A stretch of 44,712 nt of DNA from Desulfobulbus propionicus (GCA_002748755.1 PDTD01000024.1:1-44712); one strand, 5' to 3'. Shown: positions 1 through 9,943, numbered from the stretch's first letter. Numbers and translations are program-made. The notes: generated by a model from the sequence alone, not told the origin.

Positions 1-2034
1 TTATATTTTAAAGGAAGTAACAATTTCCTTTAATGCCGATGAAAGTTCCTCTAATTGAGCAGCCTGTTCTGTAACCGCTGAGCTTTTTCCTGAAATTTGC
101 TCGGCAGCTTCGCTTACCTGAATAATATCATGACTGATTTCCTCTGAAATTGATGCTCCCTGATTTAAATTTTCATTTATTTCAGCAACACCTCGGGATG
201 CATGAGCAATATTGGTTGTAATTTCCTGGGTGGTTGTGGACTGTTCTTCCATTGCAGTTGCTATGGTTTTGATAATATCATTAACCTGGTTAATAATGTT
301 TACAATTTTATCAATGGAAGAAATGGAAACCCTGGAACTGTTCTGAATCCCACCAATCTGATTTTTGATATTCTCGGTAGCCTGTATAGTCTGTGCTGCC
401 AGCTCCTTGATTTCCGTTGCCACCACGGCAAATCCCTTTCCTGCTTCTCCTGCTCGTGCTGCTTCAATGGTGGCATTCAGGGCAAGCAGATTGGTTTTAT
501 CAGAAATATCGGTAATGGCATCTGTAACCTTAGAAATGGCCTGAGCCGCTTCTTCCAGTTCTCCCATTCTTTGGGCGGTTTCCTGGGCCTGGGTCACCGC
601 TGAACCGGATATTATCGAGGCTTCTTCGACATTTGCTGCAATTTCTGAAAAGGTTGCGGACATCTCTTCAGATGAGCTTGCCACCATTGAAGTGTTCGTT
701 GTTGACTCTTCCATGGCCGCAGCAACAGTTGTCACGTTTGAACTCAGTTCCTCGCTTGCTGCTGCGACATTATTCGCCCGAAAGGATGTTCTTTCAGCCT
801 GGGAGGCTAATTCTGTGGCAATCCCGGACAATTCTCTCGATGCGTTATCCACCTGGTTGGTATTAGTGCTGAACTGAGTAATGATGAATTGCATTTTTTC
901 CATAAAAACATTGAACCAGGAAGCAAGCTCTCCCAGCTCATCCTTTGCTGTAATATGCAGGCGCTTGGTAAGATCGCCCTCACCCTGGGCGATGTCCTTG
1001 AGCCCTGCCACGGTCTGACTAATGGGTCTCGTGATAGAAAGAGCGACGAGAAAAATAATCCCTCCTGCAACAAAAACAGCAACCAATCCTGTCACAAGAC
1101 AGATCCATAAAATCTTTTTTCCGTTCGCCAGTACCTTCTGTATGGGAACTTCCACGGAAAAAGCCCAAGGATTATCACTGTCTCCAATTTGTATTGGAAC
1201 AAATATCCGATAGGTTTCTTCTCCTAACGCATCTGAAATATGTGTCATGCTAAAATTTTCCCCCTTTTTTATCGCCTTGGCCGCCTCCTTGAGAAGGGGA
1301 GTATTCTCTTCAAATGGTTTGTTGACCATGTCCTCTTCAGGATGTGCGATGTATACTCCTGCATTAGAGATCAAATTTGCCATTCCGGTTCCGTAGGGTT
1401 TTATTTCCGACACCATTTGTGAAAGGACATTCAGGGTAAGGTCAACACCAGCAACCCCCACAACACGGCTTTTTACGATGATGGGCACAACGGTGCTGGT
1501 CATCATAATCTTGATACCAGTTTCCGCATACGGCTCCAGCAATTCCTCCTTCCGACTTTGTTTTGGAATGGCAAAAAAGGACTGCTCTGTTTCGCTCTGG
1601 TACTCTTCAATGGTTTCATAAGGCTCAAACTTGAACTCAACCTGTTCCTTGTCTCTATGAAGCCAGGGGTAATAATGCCCTTCGAACAATTCTCCCGGAT
1701 TAATCATGATCCAGAGACCGGAAAACTCAGGGTGTTGCTTCATTATTTGCTTAAGGATGGTATCCAGCTCTGCTTTATTTGGGAGTTCCTGATTTATGAT
1801 AATCCCTTCGAAAGTTTCTGACAAAACCCGTGCTGTTTGCATGGCTTTCTCAATTCTGTTTTTTATCATATTGCTATATTGAAGGGCCATGTTGTTGGTT
1901 TTTTCAAATGCTTCTTCTTTTATGATGGCATTAGTGTTGTACATGACCAGGAAAATAGTAATTCCGTACATCAACAAAATAACGCTGCAAAGAGCCAGCA
2001 TCATTTTGGTTTTAATCCTGAATTTTGAAAACAT
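1..2034 (-). CDS. Methyl-accepting chemotaxis protein (dCache-HAMP-MCP signal)
   Basis: A complete 677-aa transmembrane chemoreceptor. The start at 2034 is chosen because GGAGGG lies about 6 bases upstream; an in-frame start nine codons earlier has no better site. Residues about 8-30 form TM1. Residues about 35-315 form a periplasmic double-Cache sensor. TM2 is at about 318-345 and is followed by a HAMP domain beginning ITRPIS. The long cytoplasmic coiled coil carries the conserved hairpin tip ([19 protein letters not shown]), the contact for CheA and CheW. The ligand cannot be read from sequence. No che genes lie nearby, so it probably feeds a distant pathway. A TATAAT-like -10 box lies upstream at 2077-2082 on the minus strand. 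Confidence 0.95.
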   Translation of the reverse strand: MFSKFRIKTKMMLALCSVILLMYGITIFLVMYNTNAIIKEEAFEKTNNMALQYSNMIKNRIEKAMQTARVLSETFEGIIINQELPNKAELDTILKQIMKQHPEFSGLWIMINPGELFEGHYYPWLHRDKEQVEFKFEPYETIEEYQSETEQSFFAIPKQSRKEELLEPYAETGIKIMMTSTVVPIIVKSRVVGVAGVDLTLNVLSQMVSEIKPYGTGMANLISNAGVYIAHPEEDMVNKPFEENTPLLKEAAKAIKKGENFSMTHISDALGEETYRIFVPIQIGDSDNPWAFSVEVPIQKVLANGKKILWICLVTGLVAVFVAGGIIFLVALSITRPISQTVAGLKDIAQGEGDLTKRLHITAKDELGELASWFNVFMEKMQFIITQFSTNTNQVDNASRELSGIATELASQAERTSFRANNVAAASEELSSNVTTVAAAMEESTTNTSMVASSSEEMSATFSEIAANVEEASIISGSAVTQAQETAQRMGELEEAAQAISKVTDAITDISDKTNLLALNATIEAARAGEAGKGFAVVATEIKELAAQTIQATENIKNQIGGIQNSSRVSISSIDKIVNIINQVNDIIKTIATAMEEQSTTTQEITTNIAHASRGVAEINENLNQGASISEEISHDIIQVSEAAEQISGKSSAVTEQAAQLEELSSALKEIVTSFKI

Positions 2035-2109
2035 ATTATTACCCTCCGGTGTATTGTACAATTCAACAGTTATGAAATTATATCATACATTTTTCGAATA
2101 GTACAGGGT

Positions 2110-2180
2110 CAAGGTAGAACGGCCAGTTACCCGACCGTCCACTCACAGATCCCTGCGTGCGGTTTTCTCGCACAGGGCTC
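2110..2180 (-). ncRNA. Group II intron remnant: domains V and VI (3' end)
   Basis: Read on the minus strand, 2180 to 2147 is exactly 34 nt, the usual domain V length. It begins GAGCCC with the catalytic AGC triad, has a GAAA tetraloop region, and closes with CAGGGATCT. It is followed by a domain VI-like stem (GACGGTC/GGCCGT) with an unpaired A in TTCTACC, and ends near CTTGAC at about 2110. A reverse-transcriptase C-terminus lies just upstream on the same strand, which is the normal order. The 5' ribozyme domains and most of the ORF are absent, so this is a dead 3' fragment. Confidence 0.75.
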
Positions 2181-2212
2181 CTCAGTATTATTCGCTTCGT
2201 ACAAAAGCATCT

Positions 2213-2345
2213 TTAGCTCCAGTAGCCCGTTATCTGGGGAAGAGGAATTGAATAGTTAGAATACAATCCCTCAAAACCTCGCCAATTTAAACTTTTTCGC
2301 TGGTTCCTCCTGTTCAACCACTTAAAAAATCTCCACCTTCTGCTT
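2213..2345 (-). pseudogene. Group II intron reverse transcriptase/maturase, C-terminal fragment
   Basis: The last about 43 codons match the extreme C-terminus of group II intron-encoded proteins (KWLNRRNQRKSLNWRGF, then a PLPQI-type tail). The catalytic reverse transcriptase (YADD) region and the maturase domain core are missing, so the fragment is non-functional. It sits directly upstream of domain V on the same strand. The 5' boundary at about 2345 is approximate, because beyond it the translation no longer resembles the family. The adjoining sequence passes into an IS630-type relic on the opposite strand. Confidence 0.7.
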
Positions 2346-2429
2346 GGGGATTCCATTGATAATACAATGAAGAATCGTCTCCATTGAAGGGGCAATATAA
2401 CAATTGAAAATGCTCAAAAAATGCTGTTT

Positions 2430-2936
2430 GATTTCAGATACTATAACCGGACACCAGTGAGTGAAAGGAGACATTTTTTATGCGACCATTCCACACTATA
2501 CCTGTTTGCGGCATGAGAAGTTGCAACAGACCATGTTCACCTAAAAACGACCAACAGGAACAAACGAGAGGATTTCCAGGCTTTTCTAAGAAATGTTGTT
2601 AACGATCTCCCTGATGACAAGACGATCCAAGTGATACTTGACAACTATTGCACCCATGAAAAGAACGATGAGTGGCTGGAAAAGAATTATCAAAATCGAG
2701 TAATGTTTCATTTTACTCCAACTTCTACAAGCTGGCTTAACCAAAGAGAAATCTGGTTTGAAATATTGTCTCGTAAGGCTCTTGAGGGGGCAAGTTTTAC
2801 CAGCAAGGAAAGCCTATCCGAAGCTATCAAAGTATGTACTGGCCGCCATAACGAAAATCCAAGCCCATTCAAGTGGCGTAAGCGAAAGGTGCGAGGTAGC
2901 CAGCCTCGGAATACAATAATAAATTTTCGCAATTAA
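2430..2936 (+). pseudogene. IS630-family transposase, C-terminal half, broken
   Basis: One frame shows the RRHFLCDHSTLYLFA segment, an in-frame TGA at 2514-2516, then EVATDHVHLKTTNR, ILDNYCTH (second catalytic Asp) and FTPTSTSWLNQREIWF (catalytic Glu in NQRE). This order matches the DDE domain of IS630-family transposases. The N-terminal helix-turn-helix and first Asp are missing. Its 3' end lies where the adjacent pseudouridine synthase gene loses its remaining catalytic domain, so this element is the likely cause of that truncation. Confidence 0.85.
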
Positions 2937-3818
2937 AAACGAGAAGCCCGCCAGGCTTACACACGACAACAAAAGAGGGGGTCTCAAATACAATAGCAAG
3001 TACGAGCTGTTTCATCTGTCTTCCTTTGACAGCCCACAAAGAAGAAACCCAAGTATGGACCTGCATTTTTTCCGGCAGGGGGGGTAAAAACGACCATGTA
3101 AACGAGTTGCGGACGCATTTGCCCTCCCCCAATAGAATTCCACCAGTCCCTCGGGCTGAATACGATGAAGAACGGCATGATTCAACAGCTTGGGGGCACA
3201 ACAATCACCTGTTCCCGCAGGGGGTGCGGCCCCATGATCAAAAACATCTGCCAGGGATCGGGTTTCACCACGAAAATTACGCAGCACATACAAGGCATGA
3301 ATATCCGTCATCAGGGACTGGGACAGGCGCTTCCTTGTTCGCCTGAGTGCCTGATATTGCTTCTCCGCCGGACAGACAAAAGCCAGTCTGCGGGTGTACT
3401 CCAGGATCTTTGATTCCCTTGCCCGTGTCAGCTGCGTAAAAGCATCCGAGTCAACAATCGGGTCCACCCAACCAGAAACCCTCCACAGGCCCTGATACTG
3501 GCCGGAAAAGGCATAACAGACACACTCCTCTCCGCGAAGGTTGCGGCCCAGCAGGACCCCAAACATCTTCCCTCTGGCGGTACCAAAAAGATAATCTGTT
3601 GCGAGCCGTTTCGCATCAACCCCGCAATCCTGTCGCAGCATTATGCTCTGTGATTGAGTCAGTTTCTCCATGAGTTTCCAGGCATAGGGAAGAACGTTGC
3701 CCCTGCCCAGGCTGTGATACCTGGCGCAGGAGGTGCAGAATCCCTGCGCATACTGATCCGCTCCAGCTCGCTCCAGGCTTTCCTCTGGAGTTGGGGTCTG
3801 TGCATAGCCTGCGCTCAT
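2937..3818 (-). pseudogene. RluA-family pseudouridine synthase with N-terminal accessory domain, truncated
   Basis: The start at 3818 overlaps the EamA stop as ATGA, indicating translational coupling. About 268 codons are open. They encode the accessory domain of the long RluA-type synthases: a CxxC-type segment near the start (FCTSCARYHSLGRG), a probable coiled-coil middle, and a TGDCCAPKLLNHA ... HGRFYPPCRKKC block. The frame then stops at 3012-3014. The beginning of the catalytic domain (LAIVFETPSFVVVCKPGGLL) is visible in another frame just downstream, so there is a frameshift near 3012. The rest of the catalytic domain, including its Asp, is replaced by the IS630 relic. It would have isomerised uridines in rRNA or tRNA and is almost certainly inactive. 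Confidence 0.8.
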
Positions 3819-4732
3819 CTGGTCTGCCTTGCACGGTAATCCTGACTGATCAGCACTCCCAAAAAAACCACAACGCAAGCCAGTGTTTGCTGAAAAGTCA
3901 ACCTCTCTCCCAACACACAAAAGCCAAGACCAACACCAAAAACAGGAATAAGATTGATAAAGGCGGACGCCTGACTGGCTGGTACACGGCTGACACCATA
4001 ATTATACATACCATAGGCACCCGCGCTGACAAAACAGCCCAGATATACAATAATCCACAGGCCAGTGGCTGAAAACTCATGGGGCACATGTAATCGAGGG
4101 AAAAAGAGCAGCGGCAAAAAAAACAAGGCTCCTACAATGGACTGTACGCCCGTCACAAAAACCGGTGACAACTCGCGAGTCAGTACCTTGGCCAGAATAA
4201 TGTATCCTGTGGCACAGAGCATGGCCATAAACTCAAAAAAATTTCCCAGTACAGGCCGGGGTGCCTGCTCTGTTGAATAACCTGCCAAAGTCAGCCAGAG
4301 AGCGCCTACGGCCGCAAGGAGAAACCCAACAACCGTTTTTCCGGTCAACCTTTCTTTCAGAATAAGAGCTGCTGTACAGGCGACCATGAGAGGAAGCATA
4401 GTCGTAATCATGGACGCCTGGGAGGCACTGGTGTTGACCAATGCAGATACTTCAAAAAGAAAATACAGGCAAGGCTCAAAAAGAGCCATACAGGTCAGTG
4501 GGAGCAGATGCCGTCTCTGAAGAGAGCTTCCATAGCGACGCAGAAAGGGCAAAAAACACAAAGAAGCAATGGTCAAGCGGCCAAAGATAACAAAAAAGGG
4601 ATGCAAGTCGGAAAATGCCATTTTCATGACCACAAAGGAGCTGCCCCAAAGCGCCATGGCAAGCAAAATGGCAACTGTGGGCACAAAGCGTTCATGCCTC
4701 ATCCAGCCAGCCTTATGAAAGATAACATGCAT
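3815..4732 (-). CDS. EamA/DMT-family inner-membrane transporter
   Basis: A 305-aa protein with about ten hydrophobic helices arranged as two EamA repeats (roughly residues 12-145 and 160-300). The first repeat contains the typical ALWGSSFVVMK motif. The family exports or imports small metabolites such as amino acids or nucleosides; the substrate cannot be predicted. The start at 4732 has AAGGAG upstream at about 11 bases; ATG at 4702 is an alternative. Its TGA overlaps the ATG of the broken pseudouridine synthase gene, so the two form an operon. Confidence 0.9.
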   Translation of the reverse strand: MHVIFHKAGWMRHERFVPTVAILLAMALWGSSFVVMKMAFSDLHPFFVIFGRLTIASLCFLPFLRRYGSSLQRRHLLPLTCMALFEPCLYFLFEVSALVNTSASQASMITTMLPLMVACTAALILKERLTGKTVVGFLLAAVGALWLTLAGYSTEQAPRPVLGNFFEFMAMLCATGYIILAKVLTRELSPVFVTGVQSIVGALFFLPLLFFPRLHVPHEFSATGLWIIVYLGCFVSAGAYGMYNYGVSRVPASQASAFINLIPVFGVGLGFCVLGERLTFQQTLACVVVFLGVLISQDYRARQTR

Positions 4733-5294
4733 AACTCTGCTTTCTCCTTCTTTATCCCCCTGCAAGAAACTTTAGGCCTCACATCATGGTGAGCCGCTCT
4801 CTCCACTGCTCTCACCCGGCTTGCTCATCAACAATGCTTTTCACAGCTCAAGGCCCAGTTCCTTGAGCCCAAACCGCTCATGAACAGCTTGAAGAAGACC
4901 AAAACATACCATAAAAACTGATAGTTACTGACCAACTCCTTCTAAATCTGTACCAAAGCTCAGCCCAGCCGGTCCCAGCTTCGACAGTGGTTTGACGGCA
5001 AAGAGAGGATATTATAATCCACTGCCAAAAAATTTGCATCTGGCACCGCCTGAACTGATGAGAAATCCAGGCTTTCCAGCCGCAATGGTATCTCGCGGCT
5101 GAGCGATGACAAGGCTTTACTATTTCAGACCTGCCGGATTGTCTGAGGGTCCGTTGCCTGCACACACAGCAGGACGGAGAAAACGGAAGGAAAGGGCAAT
5201 CACATTGCCCAATGCTCAACGATCTGTTAGGGTAGCCTTGAGGAAGGCCTTGCCGACGCTCGTACCGCAAACCCGAGGCAGACAAATCACACGC
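4733..5294. other. Intergenic region between eamA and holA
   Basis: No convincing gene. It holds a candidate sigma70 promoter facing holA (4992-5018) and two partial copies, in opposite orientation, of the dispersed repeat described elsewhere (4877-4890 with CTCATGAACAGCTT, and 5058-5073 with ATGAGAAATCCAGGCT). Confidence 0.5.
4992..5018 (+). promoter_or_regulatory. Candidate sigma70 promoter for holA
   Basis: TTGACG at 4992-4997 and a perfect TATAAT at 5013-5018, spaced 15 bases (16 if TTTGAC is used). The spacing is short and the site lies about 275 bases from the holA start, so it is only a candidate. Confidence 0.35.
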
Positions 5295-6671
5295 ATGGCT
5301 GTATACACCAGGGAGGAGCTCCCTACCCTTTTCAGGGAACTCGAAGCAAAGCCCGAACAGATATTTCTTCTCTTCGGCGAACGCTATCTTTGTCAACAGA
5401 CCGCCTCCAGACTGGAGAAAATTCTTCTTGCGTCTACAGGGACCGTGCATCCCATAGATGGTGAGCAGGAGAGCATGGAAAACACCTTGAACAGACTCAA
5501 GAATTTCAGCCTCCTACCCGGTCGCCAGTTGTTCAAAGTGACCGATACCAGAGTGTTTCACTCTAAGAATCTCAGTCAAAGTATCTGGGCCAGAGCCGCC
5601 AGAGCCCATGCGGCAAACAAGACTGACCAGGCCGGACGTGCCCTTCTTTCCCTGCTCAATGCAGGCGGTTTAGCTGCTGGTGATGAGGAAGCTGATCTGG
5701 CGAGACTGAGCGAAGAGGAGTGGAACCACTACTTTGGCTTCAGTAAACCAAAAGAAAACCTGGCCTGGGCTTCAGAGATACTTGCACGGATCACGGCCGA
5801 CGGTGCCGTCGATTCGACCCACGATACGGGCAGCCCGGAGCAGCAGTTGTTGCAGGTTCTGCAGAGCGGAATTCCAAAAGGCAATATTCTTGTTCTGATC
5901 AGCGAAGAGGTGGATAAGCGTAAAAAACTGTATCAATATCTCAAAAAACAACACACGATTATCGATCTTGCCGTGGAAACAGGGGCCTCGTCACGGGCCC
6001 AAAAAAGTCAGAAAGCGGTGCTTACTGAACTACTTGAAACAACACTTGCTGCAAACGGGAAAAAAATGGAACCCAGGGCCATAAAGGTTCTCTATGATCG
6101 CGTTGGGTTTCACCCCGTTGCCCTGGTCAACGAACTCCAGAAGCTGATCGACTATACGGGTACACAAAGTCGCATCACCCTTCAGGATGTGGACGCCATG
6201 ATTGGCAGAACCAGGCAGGAAGCCATCTTTGAGCTAACCACCGCCCTGACAGGCGGCCAGGCCCGGAAGGCGCTGACCATGGCCGAACGACTGCAGGAAA
6301 ACGGTCTGCATCCCTTGGCTATCATAGCCTCTTTGCGAAAACTCGTCCGTGCCCTGCTCCTGTGCAGGGCTTTGAGCATGCTGCCAACCATCGACTTCTC
6401 CCCTGGCATGTCTGCCCAGGTGTTTCAAAAAACCTGTCTCCCCGCCCTGAAGGAGATAGAGACATGGAAAAAAGAACTGGGTGGCCATCCCTATGCCCTG
6501 TATATGCAATTTAAAACAGCATCGACGTACCCCCTGGCTACCCTGGAAGCGTGGCTGAAGAAAATTTTAGAGGCGGAAATGCGTCTAAAAGGATCTGCCC
6601 TGACCCCGGAAATTATCCTGCAGCATCTTCTTATTGAACTGATGCGTATGTCTAACCCGGATTTCTCATGA
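5295..6671 (+). CDS. holA: DNA polymerase III delta subunit
   Basis: A 458-aa clamp-loader delta subunit, which opens the beta sliding clamp as part of the DnaX complex. The N-terminus has the expected QIFLLFGERYLCQQ segment. The C-terminal half contains the strongly conserved delta signature (VDAMIGRTRQEAIFELTTAL, then GLHPLAIIASLRKLVRALL). It is longer than the usual roughly 340 aa because of an extra segment at about residues 100-180, rich in Ala, Glu and Asp. ATG 5295 begins the recognisable domain; its ribosome-binding site is weak. The frame is open upstream to 5106 without homology. The stop lies inside a dispersed inverted repeat. Confidence 0.9.
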   Translation: MAVYTREELPTLFRELEAKPEQIFLLFGERYLCQQTASRLEKILLASTGTVHPIDGEQESMENTLNRLKNFSLLPGRQLFKVTDTRVFHSKNLSQSIWARAARAHAANKTDQAGRALLSLLNAGGLAAGDEEADLARLSEEEWNHYFGFSKPKENLAWASEILARITADGAVDSTHDTGSPEQQLLQVLQSGIPKGNILVLISEEVDKRKKLYQYLKKQHTIIDLAVETGASSRAQKSQKAVLTELLETTLAANGKKMEPRAIKVLYDRVGFHPVALVNELQKLIDYTGTQSRITLQDVDAMIGRTRQEAIFELTTALTGGQARKALTMAERLQENGLHPLAIIASLRKLVRALLLCRALSMLPTIDFSPGMSAQVFQKTCLPALKEIETWKKELGGHPYALYMQFKTASTYPLATLEAWLKKILEAEMRLKGSALTPEIILQHLLIELMRMSNPDFS

Positions 6672-6726
6672 ACAGCTTATCTCATTTAAGAAAACGAAAC
6701 AAAATGCTCATGAGTAATCCGGACTA
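6653..6726. repeat. REP-like inverted repeat at the 3' end of holA
   Basis: The left arm (6653-6675, TAACCCGGATTTCTCATGAA and on) and right arm (6705-6726, read in reverse as TAGTCCGGATTACTCATGAG) match at about 18 of 22 positions around a roughly 30-base AT-rich centre. The left half plus centre matches the copies at 30640-30683 (minus) and 31122-31155 (plus). It overlaps the holA stop codon. It may act as a transcript 3' structure or be a mobile repeat; there is no clean T-run for a classic terminator. Confidence 0.7.
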
Positions 6727-7090
6727 CACAACTGGCAGGTACAACGAACGATTGACAGCAGGAAACTGTCTGCTGCCCCTCCAGCCCAATATCTTATGCC
6801 TGCATGCTCCCTTCATTTCCAAGCAGTTATCAGCCATCACCTTCAGCGGGGCAGGATTGCTGTCTTGAAAAATCGAAACTGGGCATTACTGTAATCACAG
6901 TAGGAAGACGTTTAAATAGTCTGAGGAGGTTTCCATTTCCTTTCAATCCACTTTGATTCCGTCTTCAATCCATCTTGAATCCAGAAACACCCAGAACAAA
7001 CAAGATGGTGACTATTACCGCCAAAAGAGTATATTGAACTGCTACCCTAGAAACTGAAGAAGAAAAAACCATAAAAGCACCTGTTCAACA
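6727..7090. other. Intergenic region upstream of clpS
   Basis: No gene is seen. The sequence becomes A-rich before clpS. No strong sigma70 pair or RNA structure could be picked out by eye. Confidence 0.4.
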
Positions 7091-7408
7091 ATGAGCAAAG
7101 AACACGCAAACATCCAGGATGACATCCTCATAAAGGACAAGGAAGAGTTGAAGGAACCGCCCATGTACAGAGTGATTCTTCACAATGATGACTATACATC
7201 CATGGATTTTGTGGTCATGATCCTTGAAACTATTTTCAACAAAGATACAAATGACGCTACCAAAATTATGCTGGATGTGCATAATCAAGGTAAAGGGATA
7301 GCAGGAGTATACACCCGCGAAATCGGGGAAACCAAGGTCGCCCAGGTACGCCGGTTGGCTCAGATGAATCAATTCCCCCTTAAATGCTCTTTGGAAAAAG
7401 ATGATTAG
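7091..7408 (+). CDS. clpS: ATP-dependent Clp protease adaptor ClpS
   Basis: A 105-aa adaptor that delivers N-degron substrates to ClpAP in the cytoplasm. It has the family core: YRVILHNDDYTSMDFVV near residues 26-42, then the MLDVHNQGKGIAGVYTREIGE segment ending with conserved VAQV. Asn-Asp-Asp-Tyr-Thr and the downstream Met and His positions match the N-end residue pocket. It precedes clpA by 70 bases on the same strand, the usual operon. The ATG has no strong Shine-Dalgarno sequence, though the N-terminal extension (MSKEHANIQDD) is of normal length. Confidence 0.97.
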   Translation: MSKEHANIQDDILIKDKEELKEPPMYRVILHNDDYTSMDFVVMILETIFNKDTNDATKIMLDVHNQGKGIAGVYTREIGETKVAQVRRLAQMNQFPLKCSLEKDD

Positions 7409-7478
7409 TTCGTGTCTGCCCTGAATAACGAGAGACCCTCACACTGCTGCAAGCAGACACTCCTTATACGAGGTCATT

Positions 7479-9752
7479 ATGCTGAGTAAAGAATTAGAAC
7501 TGGCATTGATCAAGGCCATAAAAGAAGCTAAGAATCATCGACATGAGTATGTCACTGTCGAGCATATGCTGTACGGTCTGCTCCATGACGATCTTGCCCG
7601 GCATATCATAGACAAATGCGGCGGCAATAACGCAAATATTCTCCAGCGTCTGGAACGTTTTTTCGCAAATGGTATGCCCATTGTCAAAAGCAACCAGGTT
7701 GAACCAGCCCAAACAGTTGCTTTTAATCGTGTTCTCCAGCGGGCGGTCAGCCATGTACAAAGCTGTGGTAAAAAACAGGTGGATACAGGCGATGTTCTGG
7801 TCTCCATCCTGACCGAACCCGATTCCCATGCCGTCTATTTTCTCGGCTCAGAAGGCATCGCCCGCCTGGAAGTGGTGGAGTACATCTCCCACGGCCTGCC
7901 GGAATACCTGAAAAGTGAACCGGAAAAACCGTCCTCCGGATCCCCCGCCCACCAAAAACGCCAATCTTCAGGTAAATCAGGAGATCCCCTGACAGCCTAC
8001 ACGGTCAACTTTTCCAAGCGAGCAGCGGAAGGTTCCATAGATCCGCTGATTGGCCGGGATACTGAACTGTTGCGCATGATGCAGGTACTCTGCCGCAGGA
8101 AGAAAAACAATCCTCTCCTAGTGGGAGAACCAGGCGTCGGTAAAACAGCCATGGCTGAAGGGCTCGCACTGCGCATCCATGAGGATGCCATTGCCAGGGC
8201 AGACAAGGCTCCCGAGGACGACAAGCTGGTTCCAGACCTGCTCAGAGATACAGAAATATACATGCTGGACCTGGGGACCCTGGTGGCCGGGACCAAATAC
8301 CGGGGAGACTTTGAAAAACGTCTTAAGGAGGTCGTCTTAGCGATCGAGAGCAAAGAGAATGCCATCCTATTCATCGACGAGATGCATACCCTCATCGGCG
8401 CCGGTGCAACCAGCGGCGGCTCCATGGATGCCTCCAACCTTCTCAAGCCTGCCCTGCAGGCAGGTACCATTCGCTGTATAGGTTCAACAACCTACGAAGA
8501 ATACAAAAACCAAATAGAAAAAGACCGGGCACTCTCCCGAAGATTCCAGAAAATAGATATCGAAGAACCCTCTGTCGAGGATACCACTGCGATCCTCAAG
8601 GGCCTCCAGTCGCGCTATGAAGACCACCATCAAATCACCTATACAGGTGAGGCCGTTTATGCCACGGCAGAACTCGCCAACCGCTATATCAACGACCGTT
8701 TTTTACCAGACAAGGCCATAGACGTGATGGATGAGGTGGGCGCCGCGTTCAGGCTGCTGGGAAAAACCGGGAAAACGGTCGAGGTCGCTGACGTGGAACA
8801 GATTGTTTCCAAAATAGCCAGGGTTCCTGTGAACAGTAGGACCAGTGATGATACCAAAGACCTTGCACGCCTGGCAGGAAAACTGAAAAAGTTCATCTAT
8901 GGTCAGGATGCAGCTCTTGATGCTGTGGTGCAAGCTGTGAAAAGATCACGTGCCGGCCTCTCCAATCCCCAGTCCCCCACCGGTTCTTTCCTGTTTGCCG
9001 GGCCGACAGGGGTGGGTAAGACAGAAGTTGCCAGACAACTTGCCTCAGCCCTCTCCGTGCATTTCGAGCGATTTGACATGAGCGAATACATGGAAAAACA
9101 TGCCGTCGCAAGGTTGATAGGCGCCCCGCCAGGATATGTTGGTTTTGATCAGGGCGGACTGCTGACCGACTCCATTCGTCAGCACCCCTACTCTGTCCTC
9201 TTACTTGATGAGATAGAAAAAGCCCACCCGGCTATCTTTTCCATTCTGCTTCAGGTCATGGACCACTCCACCCTGACGGATAACAGCGGACGACGGGCTG
9301 ATTTTCGCAATGTGATCATTATCATGACCACCAATGCAGGAGCAAGAGAGGTCAGTGAAAGGCCCATCGGTTTTATAGGGGATTCCAAGGGGAAAGAGCA
9401 GAAAGCCATCAACAACCTTTTTTCTCCCGAGTTCAGAAACCGCCTGGATGCGACCATTAGTTTCTCAGCTCTGGATCGTAAAACCATGGAGCGAATCGCA
9501 GGTAAAATGGTTGCCGAGCTCCAGGAGCAATTGCAGGACAAAGAGGTAACAATTTCTCTCACCCCGGCAGCGAAAGCCTGGCTGGCTCAAGAGGGATATC
9601 AACCTGCCTACGGAGCCCGACCCCTACGCAGACTGATCATGAAAGAAATAGGAGATGTTCTCACCGAAGAAATACTCTTCGGCGCCTTGAAAGGTGGCGG
9701 CTCTGTCCGTGTGGGCCGCAGAAATAACAAGATGACCTTTCGATACAGCTGA
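7479..9752 (+). CDS. clpA: ATP-dependent Clp protease ATP-binding subunit ClpA
   Basis: A 757-aa Hsp100 unfoldase that feeds ClpP. In order it has a Clp N-domain (residues 1-145, LALIKAIKEAKNHRHEYVTVEHMLYGLL), a linker, a D1 AAA+ domain with Walker A GEPGVGKTA and Walker B ILFIDEMHT, and a D2 AAA+ domain with Walker A GPTGVGKTE and Walker B VLLLDEIEKAHP. A C-terminal D2-small domain ends YGARPLRRLI. No M-domain is present, which separates it from ClpB. The start ATG at 7479 has GAGGT upstream. It follows clpS, so it is regulated together with its adaptor. No clpP is seen in this window. Confidence 0.98.
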   Translation: MLSKELELALIKAIKEAKNHRHEYVTVEHMLYGLLHDDLARHIIDKCGGNNANILQRLERFFANGMPIVKSNQVEPAQTVAFNRVLQRAVSHVQSCGKKQVDTGDVLVSILTEPDSHAVYFLGSEGIARLEVVEYISHGLPEYLKSEPEKPSSGSPAHQKRQSSGKSGDPLTAYTVNFSKRAAEGSIDPLIGRDTELLRMMQVLCRRKKNNPLLVGEPGVGKTAMAEGLALRIHEDAIARADKAPEDDKLVPDLLRDTEIYMLDLGTLVAGTKYRGDFEKRLKEVVLAIESKENAILFIDEMHTLIGAGATSGGSMDASNLLKPALQAGTIRCIGSTTYEEYKNQIEKDRALSRRFQKIDIEEPSVEDTTAILKGLQSRYEDHHQITYTGEAVYATAELANRYINDRFLPDKAIDVMDEVGAAFRLLGKTGKTVEVADVEQIVSKIARVPVNSRTSDDTKDLARLAGKLKKFIYGQDAALDAVVQAVKRSRAGLSNPQSPTGSFLFAGPTGVGKTEVARQLASALSVHFERFDMSEYMEKHAVARLIGAPPGYVGFDQGGLLTDSIRQHPYSVLLLDEIEKAHPAIFSILLQVMDHSTLTDNSGRRADFRNVIIIMTTNAGAREVSERPIGFIGDSKGKEQKAINNLFSPEFRNRLDATISFSALDRKTMERIAGKMVAELQEQLQDKEVTISLTPAAKAWLAQEGYQPAYGARPLRRLIMKEIGDVLTEEILFGALKGGGSVRVGRRNNKMTFRYS

Positions 9753-9943
9753 TCATGTTCACTCCGCATGTCTACCTGGGCCCGTGAGCGTTCTGACCTG
9801 CAAGCTCCTGATTGCAGTCAGCTTGCTGGAGCCTGTTACAGGTACACCTCCCGGGTCTTGATCCACCAACGACTCTCTTGAGGGACAAGGAGGGGGCATC
9901 AGCTCGCCCATCCCAGGGAGATGTCGTTTTCAACAACAGTACC

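Noticed and set aside
4878-5450. Long open frame on the minus strand over the holA start
   Set aside because: It overlaps the coding start of holA and has no family similarity.
6668-6868. Plus-strand open frame starting at the holA stop
   Set aside because: It runs through the repeat element and has no protein-like pattern.
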